Below, piece by piece: positions 1-6,538 of a stretch of 27,550 bases of DNA (position 1 is its first letter; every line of letters begins with the position of its first letter). The stretch is from UMGS1613 sp963616135. Lineage in GTDB: Bacteria; Bacillota_I; Bacilli_A; RF39; UBA660. A model generated the notes under the pieces. The model made no database searches. It was not told the DNA's origin and saw only the letters and a program-made list of their open reading frames with translations. The translations under genes were made by a program, and so were the position numbers. The stretch spans positions 1-27,550 of the forward strand of contig CAVEJT010000011.1 of NCBI GenBank assembly GCA_963616135.1, given 5' to 3'.

Positions 1-2
1 GT

Positions 3-965
3 TTGATATTATTTTTACCATATATTTTTGAATATCTTATAAATAAAGTTTTAAATAAATCAAAAAAATACGTTAATATATTTTCAGATAAAATAGTAAT
101 AACTGGTCCTAAAAATACAAAATTATTATTATCTACTTTTGTATTTATGATATTTTCTGGTTTATTGTCACCTTTAAAATATTATCCATATATATTCTTC
201 ACTAAATCGTTATTTAATTCTTCATATGCTTTTATTGGTGAAATGTCTAAAACTGTTTTATATTATAGAATTTGGGAAATTTATTTAATAGTTTTTGTTA
301 TATTACTGTTATTAATTAATAAGTGTAAAATAAAATTAAGAGATTTATGTTTATTTATAGGATTATTTTTATTTTCAATAATTGCTTTTAGAAATGTTAT
401 TTATTTTTATATTATAATTCCAACAATTATTATAAAAATAATTTCAGAATCATACAGTATTAATTTTAATATTGATAAATTAATTCAAAAAAGATTAAAA
501 TTTAATAAAAGAGTAGTAGGAGTATTTACTTGTATATTTTTATCAATAATTTATATAGTTTTATTAAGTAATTTAAATTTGAGTTCTAATGATTTTGATA
601 TTTCTAAATTATACCCAGTTAAATCTGTACAATATATTAAAACAAATTTAGATTATAAAAATATTATTTTATATAATGATTTTGATTATGGTTCTTATAT
701 AGAGTTTAATGATATACCAGTATTTATAGATAGTAGGGCTGAGGTATATTTAAAAGAATTTAATGGTGGTAAAGATATTATTGATGATTATTTAAAAACT
801 AAGAGTGTTAAAGATTATAAAAAAATCTTTAAAAAATATGATTTTACTCATGCTTTAGTTTATAAGGAATCGGATATATCTTATCTATTAAATATAGATG
901 ATGATTATAAAAAAATATTTGAAGAAGATAATTATGTTTTATATGAGAAATGTAAAAATGGTTAA
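3..965 (+). CDS. Polytopic membrane protein, GT-C glycosyltransferase-like, 5' partial
   Basis: The frame is open at the left edge and starts only with a TTG at base 3, so this is most likely the C-terminal 320 residues of a longer protein. It shows about five hydrophobic helices (around residues 42-70, 88-106, 113-150 and 172-192). A soluble C-terminal domain of about 110 residues follows, with the segment NDFDYGSYIEFNDIPVFIDSRAE. The pattern of an aromatic/Gly-Ser-Tyr turn followed by PVFIDSRAEVY is common in the tails of uncharacterised bacterial GT-C (PMT-like) membrane proteins that use lipid-linked sugars. That family assignment is from recollection of the motif and is not proven. The gene ends in a strong terminator and is transcriptionally separate from the secretion locus downstream. 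Confidence 0.55.
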   Translation: MILFLPYIFEYLINKVLNKSKKYVNIFSDKIVITGPKNTKLLLSTFVFMIFSGLLSPLKYYPYIFFTKSLFNSSYAFIGEMSKTVLYYRIWEIYLIVFVILLLLINKCKIKLRDLCLFIGLFLFSIIAFRNVIYFYIIIPTIIIKIISESYSINFNIDKLIQKRLKFNKRVVGVFTCIFLSIIYIVLLSNLNLSSNDFDISKLYPVKSVQYIKTNLDYKNIILYNDFDYGSYIEFNDIPVFIDSRAEVYLKEFNGGKDIIDDYLKTKSVKDYKKIFKKYDFTHALVYKESDISYLLNIDDDYKKIFEEDNYVLYEKCKNG

Positions 966-985
966 ATGACCATTTTTTCTTTTTA
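954..985 (+). terminator. Rho-independent terminator after the GT-C-like gene
   Basis: A perfect 8-bp stem, AAAATGGT (955-962) with ACCATTTT (969-976), encloses a 6-base loop and is followed by a T-rich tract. The stop codon TAA (963-965) lies in the loop. Confidence 0.85.
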
Positions 986-991
986 TTATAA

Positions 992-1021
992 TTGACATTT
1001 TATAGATTTCGTTGTTATAAT
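992..1021 (+). promoter_or_regulatory. SigA-type promoter of the secretion operon, unit A
   Basis: A consensus -35 TTGACA (992-997) and consensus -10 TATAAT (1016-1021) are separated by 18 bp. They lie about 30 bp upstream of the first gene's AGGAGG (1041-1046). Both hexamers are perfect, so strong constitutive transcription is likely unless a regulator intervenes. No operator palindrome is evident. Confidence 0.8.
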
Positions 1022-1051
1022 AATATATAGGTAGAATAATAGGAGGATATT

Positions 1052-2020
1052 ATGAAGACAAGTGTTGGTTATACTGTTATTTTAAATATTGTAATCATAT
1101 TTATTGTTATAGTTTTTGGGGTAATAGCAATGTGTTTAAGTTACTATAGATCATTTAAAGTAAGTAATGTAATAACTCATTCAATAGAAAAATATGAAGG
1201 TTATAATTATTTAGCGGAAAATGAAATTGTAAGTAAGATAAGTACTTTAGGTTATGGTAGTACAAGTGTAAAATGTCCTCAAACAAGAAGTAGTTGTACT
1301 TTGGTAAAGAGTGGAGAAAATTCTATACAATATTCTGAAGGAAAACTTGGTTATTGCGTATATGAATGTCCGCTTAATGATGATCAATATTATTATAAGA
1401 CAACTACTAATATGCTTATGAATATACCTTTTATAAATAATATATTGAATATTCCAGTAGAGTCAAATTCTAGAAAACTTTATGGGTTTAGTGAATTGTC
1501 TTCAACAGAACAAGAATCACTTTGTGTTCCTCAAAAAGGGGGTTCTAACTATTCGATTGGAGATCAATTTAAGTGTCAGAATGTAGATGAAAGAAATGAA
1601 TATTCTGGTATTTGGTATTTGCTAGAAGATAATGCAACAACAATATCACTTATATATTCAAGAAATTTTGGATTTCCAATACATTATGATGGTGCAGAAC
1701 TTTTTTTAAGAATATACTTTTTACCATCTTCTAATGTTACAGTATCATTGCCAACACAAAATCAATTAAGTAAAGTTTGCAAGGATTCTTGTGAAGATTC
1801 AAGATTTACAAAGTGTGGAACAGCAGGTGAGTTTCTTAAAGTTAATTTAAATGGAAGTGAAAGTGGTTATTGGGCACAAAACTCTGAAGGAGAGTATGCT
1901 TGGAATATTAATCAAGCCAATAATTGTGAACTTAATTTAGATAGTAGATATGTATCAAGTTATATAGGTATACGTCCAGTTATAACAATACCAAAATCTT
2001 CAATAGGCATAAAAAAATGA
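1052..2020 (+). CDS. TadE-like pseudopilin with C-terminal surface domain
   Basis: This 322-residue protein has a very short N-terminus, one hydrophobic helix (about residues 8-31) and a long extracytoplasmic region. Residues about 40-150 are paralogous to the whole of the next protein. Both follow the helix with SIEKYE/IDRYES, then a GYGS/GYSS turn, a YCVYE segment, and a stretch reading NIPFINNILNIPV here and NFPVIESVAHVPV there. That layout recalls Gram-positive TadE-like pseudopilins, which is inference. The extra C-terminal half (about 155-322) has several Cys pairs and ends in IGIRPVITIPKS. That ending resembles the GVRPALW ending of DUF6273-like modules in Firmicute surface proteins. 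AGGAGG lies 5 nt before the ATG. It is the first gene of the secretion operon, 14 nt upstream of its paralogue, and ends in TGA. Its role is probably as an extracellular tip or adhesive minor subunit; no function can be proven. Confidence 0.55.
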   Translation: MKTSVGYTVILNIVIIFIVIVFGVIAMCLSYYRSFKVSNVITHSIEKYEGYNYLAENEIVSKISTLGYGSTSVKCPQTRSSCTLVKSGENSIQYSEGKLGYCVYECPLNDDQYYYKTTTNMLMNIPFINNILNIPVESNSRKLYGFSELSSTEQESLCVPQKGGSNYSIGDQFKCQNVDERNEYSGIWYLLEDNATTISLIYSRNFGFPIHYDGAELFLRIYFLPSSNVTVSLPTQNQLSKVCKDSCEDSRFTKCGTAGEFLKVNLNGSESGYWAQNSEGEYAWNINQANNCELNLDSRYVSSYIGIRPVITIPKSSIGIKK

Positions 2021-2034
2021 AAAGAGGTTAAGCT

Positions 2035-2520
2035 ATGAATGAATCGATAGGTGGAAGTGCATTAACAAGTTTAGTGATATTTATTTTAGGAGCTCTTTTG
2101 TTAATTTTAGTTGGTGCTTTATCTTATTCTAAGGCTTATAGAGTTAAAAATAGAATATTGAATATAATAGACAGGTATGAAAGTTTTGATAACAGTGCCA
2201 ATTCTGAAGAGTTACAAGAAATAAATTCTGATTTAAATTCAATAGGTTATAGTTCTGTAAAAATAAAAAATTGTGATGAAATACCAACATATAAATCTTT
2301 AGAAGCAAAAAAAAATAATGGTACAATTAAATCTTTTAAAATTGTATATGATGGAACAAATTCATATGACTATTGTGTATATGAAGTGAATTTAGATGAT
2401 GGTTCATATTATTATTCTGTCGTTACATTTTTACATATTAATTTTCCGGTTATAGAAAGTGTTGCACACGTTCCAGTATCTGGGGAAACTATTATATATA
2501 ATAAGAAATATGATAATTAA
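2035..2520 (+). CDS. TadE-like pseudopilin, short paralogue
   Basis: This 161-residue protein has an N-terminal helix at about residues 8-30 (LTSLVIFILGALLLILVGAL) and a basic/polar junction KAYRVKNRILNIIDRYES. An extracytoplasmic domain ends with HVPVSGETIIYNKKYDN. It is co-linear with the N-terminal half of the upstream protein but lacks the Cys-rich surface extension. The SGET ending after a hydrophobic NFPVIESV segment is typical of short TadE-like proteins in Firmicutes, as I recall the family. It has its own SD-like GAGG sequence and sits 14 nt after the previous gene. It is probably an inner-membrane-anchored minor pilin or scaffold of the machine, and moderately uncertain. Confidence 0.5.
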   Translation: MNESIGGSALTSLVIFILGALLLILVGALSYSKAYRVKNRILNIIDRYESFDNSANSEELQEINSDLNSIGYSSVKIKNCDEIPTYKSLEAKKNNGTIKSFKIVYDGTNSYDYCVYEVNLDDGSYYYSVVTFLHINFPVIESVAHVPVSGETIIYNKKYDN

Positions 2521-2534
2521 AAAGGGGAGAAAAT

Positions 2535-3536
2535 ATGAATGTAATTATATCAAATAAAAATCAATCAATGTTAGAAAATCTAGGTATAGATGTAATAAAA
2601 GAGATGAATGGAGAATTTGATGTAGATGAAATAATTGCTACGTTTCAAAATTTCTTTTATCAAAGAATGATACTTGACATTACAGCAATTAAAAACTATA
2701 CTGATATTGTAAATTTGCAAAAATTATCTATGGCTTTGGATATGGAAAAATTAATATTATTGTTAGATGGTACAGATGCTACTTGCAATCCTAATTTTTT
2801 ATCTAATTTAGTCTCTATGGGAATATATAATTTTGCAAAAAATTTTGAAGGCATACAATATCTTTATAATAGTCCAAATAGTTATAGAGATGTTGCTCAA
2901 TTTCATAGATTGGACTCTACGTTTGCAAATGCAAGTATGCAACAGCAAAATCCTCAAGCACGTTATATGGCTCCAATTATAGAGAGTCCAGAAACTCCGG
3001 AATTTTATGGTACTAGAATAATAGGAGTGAAAAACATTACTAAGCAATCAGGTGCGAGTAGTTTAGTTTATATGATGCAAAAAGAATTAAGTAAAAATTA
3101 TAGTGTAGTAGCAATAGAAGTTGATAAAAATGATTTTACGTATTTTAAGGATAAGAATTTGGTGTCAACTATAACAAGTGAAGTAGGGGCTGTTATAAAT
3201 AAAAATAAAGATAAAAATGTTATTATAATAGATATTAATAACAGTATGGTTGCAGAAGGTTTTTGCCAAGATGTTTTATATTTGATTGAACCATCTATTA
3301 TAAAACTAGAAAAACTTATGGTGCTTAATGCCAGTGCCTTATATGGATTAAAAGGTAAAAAAATAGTTTTAAATCAAAGTTTACTAGATTCAAAAGAAGT
3401 TGCAAGTTTTGAATATGAAGCAAGAATTAAGGTGTTTTATAATTTAGCACCTTTGAATGAAAGAAGTAAAAAGTTACCAGAACTTAATAAAATGTTAGTT
3501 AAATTAGGGTTTTCTAAACAACAATCTGAAATATAG
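2535..3536 (+). CDS. TadZ/CpaE-like protein with degenerate P-loop
   Basis: This 333-residue protein appears cytoplasmic, with no signal or membrane helix. Residues about 1-125 look like a receiver-type alpha/beta fold, with alternating hydrophobic strands such as RMILDITAI and LILLLDGTD. A spacer follows, then from residue about 160 a MinD/ParA-like half: IIGVKNITK, then QSGASSLVYMM, where KGG-x-GKTT would stand in an active ATPase. At residues 172-177 the signature is S-G-A-S-S-L, so the P-loop lysine position is Ala174. Later strands NVIIIDI and LMVLNAS match the Walker B and switch positions. Receiver plus deviant MinD is the architecture of TadZ/CpaE, which places Tad pili at a cell site. 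Here it sits 12 nt before the VirB2-like pilins, so it may position this T4SS. The fold assignment is inference; ATP hydrolysis is doubtful. Confidence 0.6.
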   Translation: MNVIISNKNQSMLENLGIDVIKEMNGEFDVDEIIATFQNFFYQRMILDITAIKNYTDIVNLQKLSMALDMEKLILLLDGTDATCNPNFLSNLVSMGIYNFAKNFEGIQYLYNSPNSYRDVAQFHRLDSTFANASMQQQNPQARYMAPIIESPETPEFYGTRIIGVKNITKQSGASSLVYMMQKELSKNYSVVAIEVDKNDFTYFKDKNLVSTITSEVGAVINKNKDKNVIIIDINNSMVAEGFCQDVLYLIEPSIIKLEKLMVLNASALYGLKGKKIVLNQSLLDSKEVASFEYEARIKVFYNLAPLNERSKKLPELNKMLVKLGFSKQQSEI

Positions 3537-3548
3537 ATTAGGGGGAAT

Positions 3549-3995
3549 ATGATGAAAAAAACAACAAAAAAAATGTCAATTTGTTTATTAATTTTGTTAA
3601 TTAATGTTGTTTTTATTGACTTTGTACAAGCAGATACGTATAATAATTATAACAAGGATGCAGTGGTAAGTTGTGGAAATAATTTATTAACTAATATTCC
3701 AAGTTTAATACCACAGGTAATAAAAATTGCATATATTACCATTCAAATAGCAGTGCCAATAGTATTAATAATAATGGGAATGATTGATTTATTTAAAGCG
3801 TTGTCAGCACAAAAAGATGATGATATAAAAAAAGCTCAACAATTATTTATAAAAAGATTAATTTCAGCTGCTCTTGTATTTTTTGTATTTGCAGTAGTGA
3901 GACTTGTTATTAGTATGGTTGCTGATAGCAATGGTGGTAGAATTCTTGAATGTGCAGATTGTTTTATAAGTGGTAAGTGTACTAGTAAAAAATAG
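3549..3995 (+). CDS. VirB2-like T4SS pilin, copy 1
   Basis: This 148-residue protein has an N-terminal signal peptide ending near VQA-DT. A Cys-containing segment (VVSCGNN) follows, then helix 1 (about 61-84), a charged cytoplasmic loop KALSAQKDDDIKKAQQLFIKR, helix 2 (about 105-126) and a tail with CADCF. This is the two-helix hairpin of VirB2/TrbC pilins; the loop motif is that of mollicute/Firmicute pilin-like conjugal transfer proteins (Mbov_0395 type, as I recall it). Two in-frame ATGs, 3549 and 3552, follow the GGGGG; the second gives the better 6-nt spacing. It is the first of three tandem paralogues, 8 nt before the next. Confidence 0.8.
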   Translation: MMKKTTKKMSICLLILLINVVFIDFVQADTYNNYNKDAVVSCGNNLLTNIPSLIPQVIKIAYITIQIAVPIVLIIMGMIDLFKALSAQKDDDIKKAQQLFIKRLISAALVFFVFAVVRLVISMVADSNGGRILECADCFISGKCTSKK

Positions 3996-4003
3996 GTGAT
4001 TGT

Positions 4004-4420
4004 ATGAAAAAAAGAATGACTAAATTGTTTCTTTTGGGATTATTAATTTCAATGGTTCCAGTTACTAATATATATGCTAAAATAAAAATGGATAGAGTAA
4101 GTTGTGGGAATATTACGGGAATACCTGCTAAAATACCTGAATTGGTTAGTTTTGCAATAACTCTTATACAAATAGCCGTTCCTGTAATACTAGTGGTTAT
4201 GGGTTCTATTGACTTATTTAAAGGTATTACAGCACAAAAAGATGATGAAGTAAAAAAAGGACAGCAAATGTTTGTAAAAAGATTGTTAATTGCTGCTTTA
4301 ATATTTTTTGTGATTGTAATAGCAAAATTTTTAATAAGTATAATAGCTGATAATAGTAGTACAAATATTATTGATTGTATAGATTGTTTCATGGATGATA
4401 AAAATTGTAAGGAGGAATAA
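4004..4420 (+). CDS. VirB2-like T4SS pilin, copy 2
   Basis: This 138-residue paralogue of the neighbouring genes has a short signal peptide (through about residue 25, ending NIYAK) and a luminal VSCGN. Two helices flank the loop KGITAQKDDEVKKGQQMFVKR, and the C-terminal tail has CIDCF. The conserved single Cys before helix 1 and the CxxC after helix 2 suggest disulfide cross-links on the extracytoplasmic face, which is inference. The ribosome site AGGTGA lies about 7 nt before the ATG. The next gene starts 2 nt after the stop, so translation is probably coupled. Confidence 0.8.
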   Translation: MKKRMTKLFLLGLLISMVPVTNIYAKIKMDRVSCGNITGIPAKIPELVSFAITLIQIAVPVILVVMGSIDLFKGITAQKDDEVKKGQQMFVKRLLIAALIFFVIVIAKFLISIIADNSSTNIIDCIDCFMDDKNCKEE

Positions 4421-4422
4421 AA

Positions 4423-4851
4423 ATGAAAAAGAAAATAGTTTTAATCTTAACAATGGCTTTTACAGTATTATATGCACCTTCTGTAATGGCTGTAACAACA
4501 AAAGGATGTCTAAATGCTTTTGGTGGAAAGAATGTAGAGTTAGCTCCTAAGATTCCTAATACGGTACACACTGTTATTTTAGCTATACAGATAGCAGTTC
4601 CAGTAGTGTTAGTAATAATGGGAATGCTTGATTTATTTAAAGCTATAACAGCACAAAAGGATGATGAAATAAAAAAAGGACAGCAAATGTTTGTAAAAAG
4701 GTTAATAGCTGCCGCTCTTGTTTTCTTTGTTATAGCTGTAGTAAAGTTATTATTTAGCTTTGTGGCAGAAGATAAAAATGGAGATATGATATCTTGTGTT
4801 AATTGCTTTTTAAATGGCGTAAGAGACGATGGTACTTGTAAAAATAGATAA
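4423..4851 (+). CDS. VirB2-like T4SS pilin, copy 3
   Basis: This 142-residue third tandem paralogue has a signal peptide to about residue 24 (ending SVMA-V). A Cys in the segment GCLNAFGG follows, then helix 1 IAVPVVLVIMGMLDLF, the loop KAITAQKDDEIKKGQQMFVKR, helix 2 LIAAALVFFVIAVVKLLF, and a tail with CVNCF. It is closest to the family consensus among the copies here. AGGAGG precedes the ATG by 7 nt, overlapping the end of copy 2. As a two-helix pilin it should insert in the membrane and be pulled into a fibre by VirB4; which copies make the fibre is unknown. Confidence 0.8.
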   Translation: MKKKIVLILTMAFTVLYAPSVMAVTTKGCLNAFGGKNVELAPKIPNTVHTVILAIQIAVPVVLVIMGMLDLFKAITAQKDDEIKKGQQMFVKRLIAAALVFFVIAVVKLLFSFVAEDKNGDMISCVNCFLNGVRDDGTCKNR

Positions 4852-4865
4852 TGTAGGAGGAACTT

Positions 4866-5993
4866 ATGATAGATGCATTAAAAAAAATGGATAAAAAGTT
4901 CTTAATAACTGTTGGGGGGATTATTTTAGTACCAGTAGTTTTATTAATCTTTTTAGCAATCATTCAAGCATGCAGTAATAGAAAAGTGTCTTATGAAAAA
5001 TACGAATCTAAAATGATAGCTGCTGCTAAAAATTATATAAAAAAAGAAAAAATTAAATTAAATAAAGAATCAGAAATGAAAAAAATCAGCTTAAATGAAT
5101 TGGTTGATGGCGAATATATTAAACCTACTGAAAAACTATTAGATGACATTACTTGTAAAGGTAGTGTAACAGTAAGACGTAATGGAAAAATTGTAGAAGA
5201 AAATGAAGGAGGATATTTAAATTATATTCCTGATTTAAAATGTGACAAGTATTCTACAGTTCATTTAAATGATAAATTAAAGGAAAGTTTAACAACAACT
5301 GACTCTGGTTTATATCAAGTTGGTAATGAATATATCTTTAGAGGAGAAAATCCTAAAAATTATATTAATTTTTATGGAAAATCTTATAGAATAATGGGTA
5401 TAGATTCTGATGGTATAGTAAAATTAATTAGAACGGAATCAGAATTAAATCCTAGGATGTGGGATAATAAATATAATACTGAAGCAGGACATAATTATGG
5501 AAAAAACATATACAAAGATAGTAAGATTAAAGAATATCTTTTAAGTGATTATTTAAATATTAAAAAAATAAAAAAGGATGCAAGACAACATATTGTAGCT
5601 TATAACGCATGTATAGGAAAAAGAGGTAATTTTGATAACACTATAAGTAGGGATGTAGATTGCACAGAAAAAATAGATGAACAAGTTATTTCTTTAATAA
5701 ATGTTTCTGATTATTTTATGGCAAGCACAGATCCAGAATGTAAATCTACAGATTCTAAGTCTTGTAATAATTATAACTATTTATATACTATGCCATTATC
5801 ATCTTGGACTTTAAATTCATCTTCTGATACATCATATGAAGCTTTCTATGTATCTAGTGAATTAATTACAGTACAAAATTCCAATACATATAGTGAGTAT
5901 AATATTGTTCTATATATTGATGGAAATGAATTATACACAACTGGTAAAGGAACAGAGCAAGAACCATATGTACTAGAATATACAAACAAATAG
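4866..5993 (+). CDS. Membrane-anchored surface protein with pseudopilin-like N-terminal region
   Basis: This 375-residue protein has one anchor helix at about residues 14-36 and then KYESKMIAAAKNYIKKEK. A conserved-looking block follows, with LNELVDGEYIKPTEKLLDDITCKGSVTV and LKCDKY, that recalls pseudopilin-type domains common in uncultured Firmicutes. From about residue 150 a second domain begins with YIFRGENPKNYINFYGKSYRIMGID. It resembles the surface domains that describe themselves with W/Y-R-I-x-x-I-D followed by a Ser/Cys-rich globular region. The end, GKGTEQEPYVL, matches the GTG(S/T)xxxPYxL closing motif often seen in such proteins. The operon position after three pilins suggests a surface or tip component. 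A small 7-bp hairpin (5981-5999) spans the stop but has no T-run, so it is not counted as a terminator. No enzymatic motif is seen. Confidence 0.5.
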   Translation: MIDALKKMDKKFLITVGGIILVPVVLLIFLAIIQACSNRKVSYEKYESKMIAAAKNYIKKEKIKLNKESEMKKISLNELVDGEYIKPTEKLLDDITCKGSVTVRRNGKIVEENEGGYLNYIPDLKCDKYSTVHLNDKLKESLTTTDSGLYQVGNEYIFRGENPKNYINFYGKSYRIMGIDSDGIVKLIRTESELNPRMWDNKYNTEAGHNYGKNIYKDSKIKEYLLSDYLNIKKIKKDARQHIVAYNACIGKRGNFDNTISRDVDCTEKIDEQVISLINVSDYFMASTDPECKSTDSKSCNNYNYLYTMPLSSWTLNSSSDTSYEAFYVSSELITVQNSNTYSEYNIVLYIDGNELYTTGKGTEQEPYVLEYTNK

Positions 5994-6003
5994 TTTGTAC
6001 ATA

Positions 6004-6032
6004 TTGACTTTTAAATAAAAAAAATATATAAT
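6004..6032 (+). promoter_or_regulatory. SigA-type promoter of the single-pilin unit
   Basis: TTGACT (6004-6009), a 17-bp spacer and a perfect TATAAT (6027-6032) lie just downstream of the stop of the surface protein. The predicted start leaves a leader of roughly 18 nt ending in AGGAGG before the ATG at 6057. Confidence 0.75.
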
Positions 6033-6056
6033 TGTTTTAGTGTTAGGAGGAATAAA

Positions 6057-6434
6057 ATGTTTTTAGCAAGAGTTTTAATGAAATCTGAATATACTTGTGG
6101 TGGAACTGGTTTAATTTTTTCAGGTTCTTTCCCTTATATAGTTTCTATGGTGGTTTTACTTATTAAAATTGCAGTACCTATTTTATTAATTATATTTGGT
6201 ATGTTAGATTTAGGTAAAGCTGTAGTAGCTGCAAAAGAAGATGAAATAAAAAAAGGACAGCAGATGTTTGTAAAAAGGTTGATTACTGCGGTTATTGTAT
6301 TCTTTGTAATTCAAGTAGTTCAAATTATTATTAGATTTGTTTCTAGTAGTGATCCAACTATAATGAACTGTTTTAATTGTTTTATAAATGGTGATGCGAC
6401 AACTAAATCTTGTGAAATTGCTGATGGTGAATAG
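6057..6434 (+). CDS. VirB2-like T4SS pilin, copy 4 (own promoter and terminator)
   Basis: This 125-residue protein is the shortest pilin copy. It has no separate cleavable signal peptide; a 17-residue N-terminus leads to CGGTG and then helix 1. The loop KAVVAAKEDEIKKGQQMFVKR departs from the others by KED for KDD, followed by helix 2 and a tail with CFNCF. AGGAGG stands 6 nt before the ATG. Unlike copies 1-3 it is transcribed alone, between a consensus-like promoter (6004-6032) and a perfect terminator (6449-6481). That isolation would allow far higher dosage than the rest of the machine, so it is the best candidate for the major fibre subunit (inference). Confidence 0.8.
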   Translation: MFLARVLMKSEYTCGGTGLIFSGSFPYIVSMVVLLIKIAVPILLIIFGMLDLGKAVVAAKEDEIKKGQQMFVKRLITAVIVFFVIQVVQIIIRFVSSSDPTIMNCFNCFINGDATTKSCEIADGE

Positions 6435-6448
6435 AAACTAAAATTAAG

Positions 6449-6481
6449 ATACAAATAATATTGATTATTTGTATTTTTTTT
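6449..6481 (+). terminator. Rho-independent terminator after pilin copy 4
   Basis: An 11-bp perfect stem, ATACAAATAAT (6449-6459) with ATTATTTGTAT (6464-6474), has a 4-base loop and is followed by a run of eight T. The -35 of the next promoter lies in its loop and 3' arm. Confidence 0.9.
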
Positions 6482-6489
6482 GTTATAAT
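6461..6489 (+). promoter_or_regulatory. Extended -10 promoter of secretion unit C, nested in the terminator
   Basis: TTGATT (6461-6466), a 17-bp spacer and TATAAT (6484-6489), with an extended TG at 6481-6482. The -35 overlaps the loop and right arm of the preceding terminator hairpin. A leader of about 40 nt with GAGGAGGAG precedes the VirB6-like gene. Confidence 0.65.
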
Positions 6490-6538
6490 GATACTGAGTA
6501 TAAGTGTCTTTATGACATAAATTTGAGGAGGAGTAACA

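Noticed and set aside
3982..4392. Minus-strand open frame of 136 codons over pilin copy 2
   Set aside because: It is antisense to a clear pilin gene and has no ribosome site; its hydrophobicity mirrors the pilin helices.
5981..5999. Hairpin TACAAAC/GTTTGTA across the stop of the surface-protein gene, considered as a terminator
   Set aside because: The stem is 7 bp and no T-run follows; the next bases are the -35 of the following promoter.
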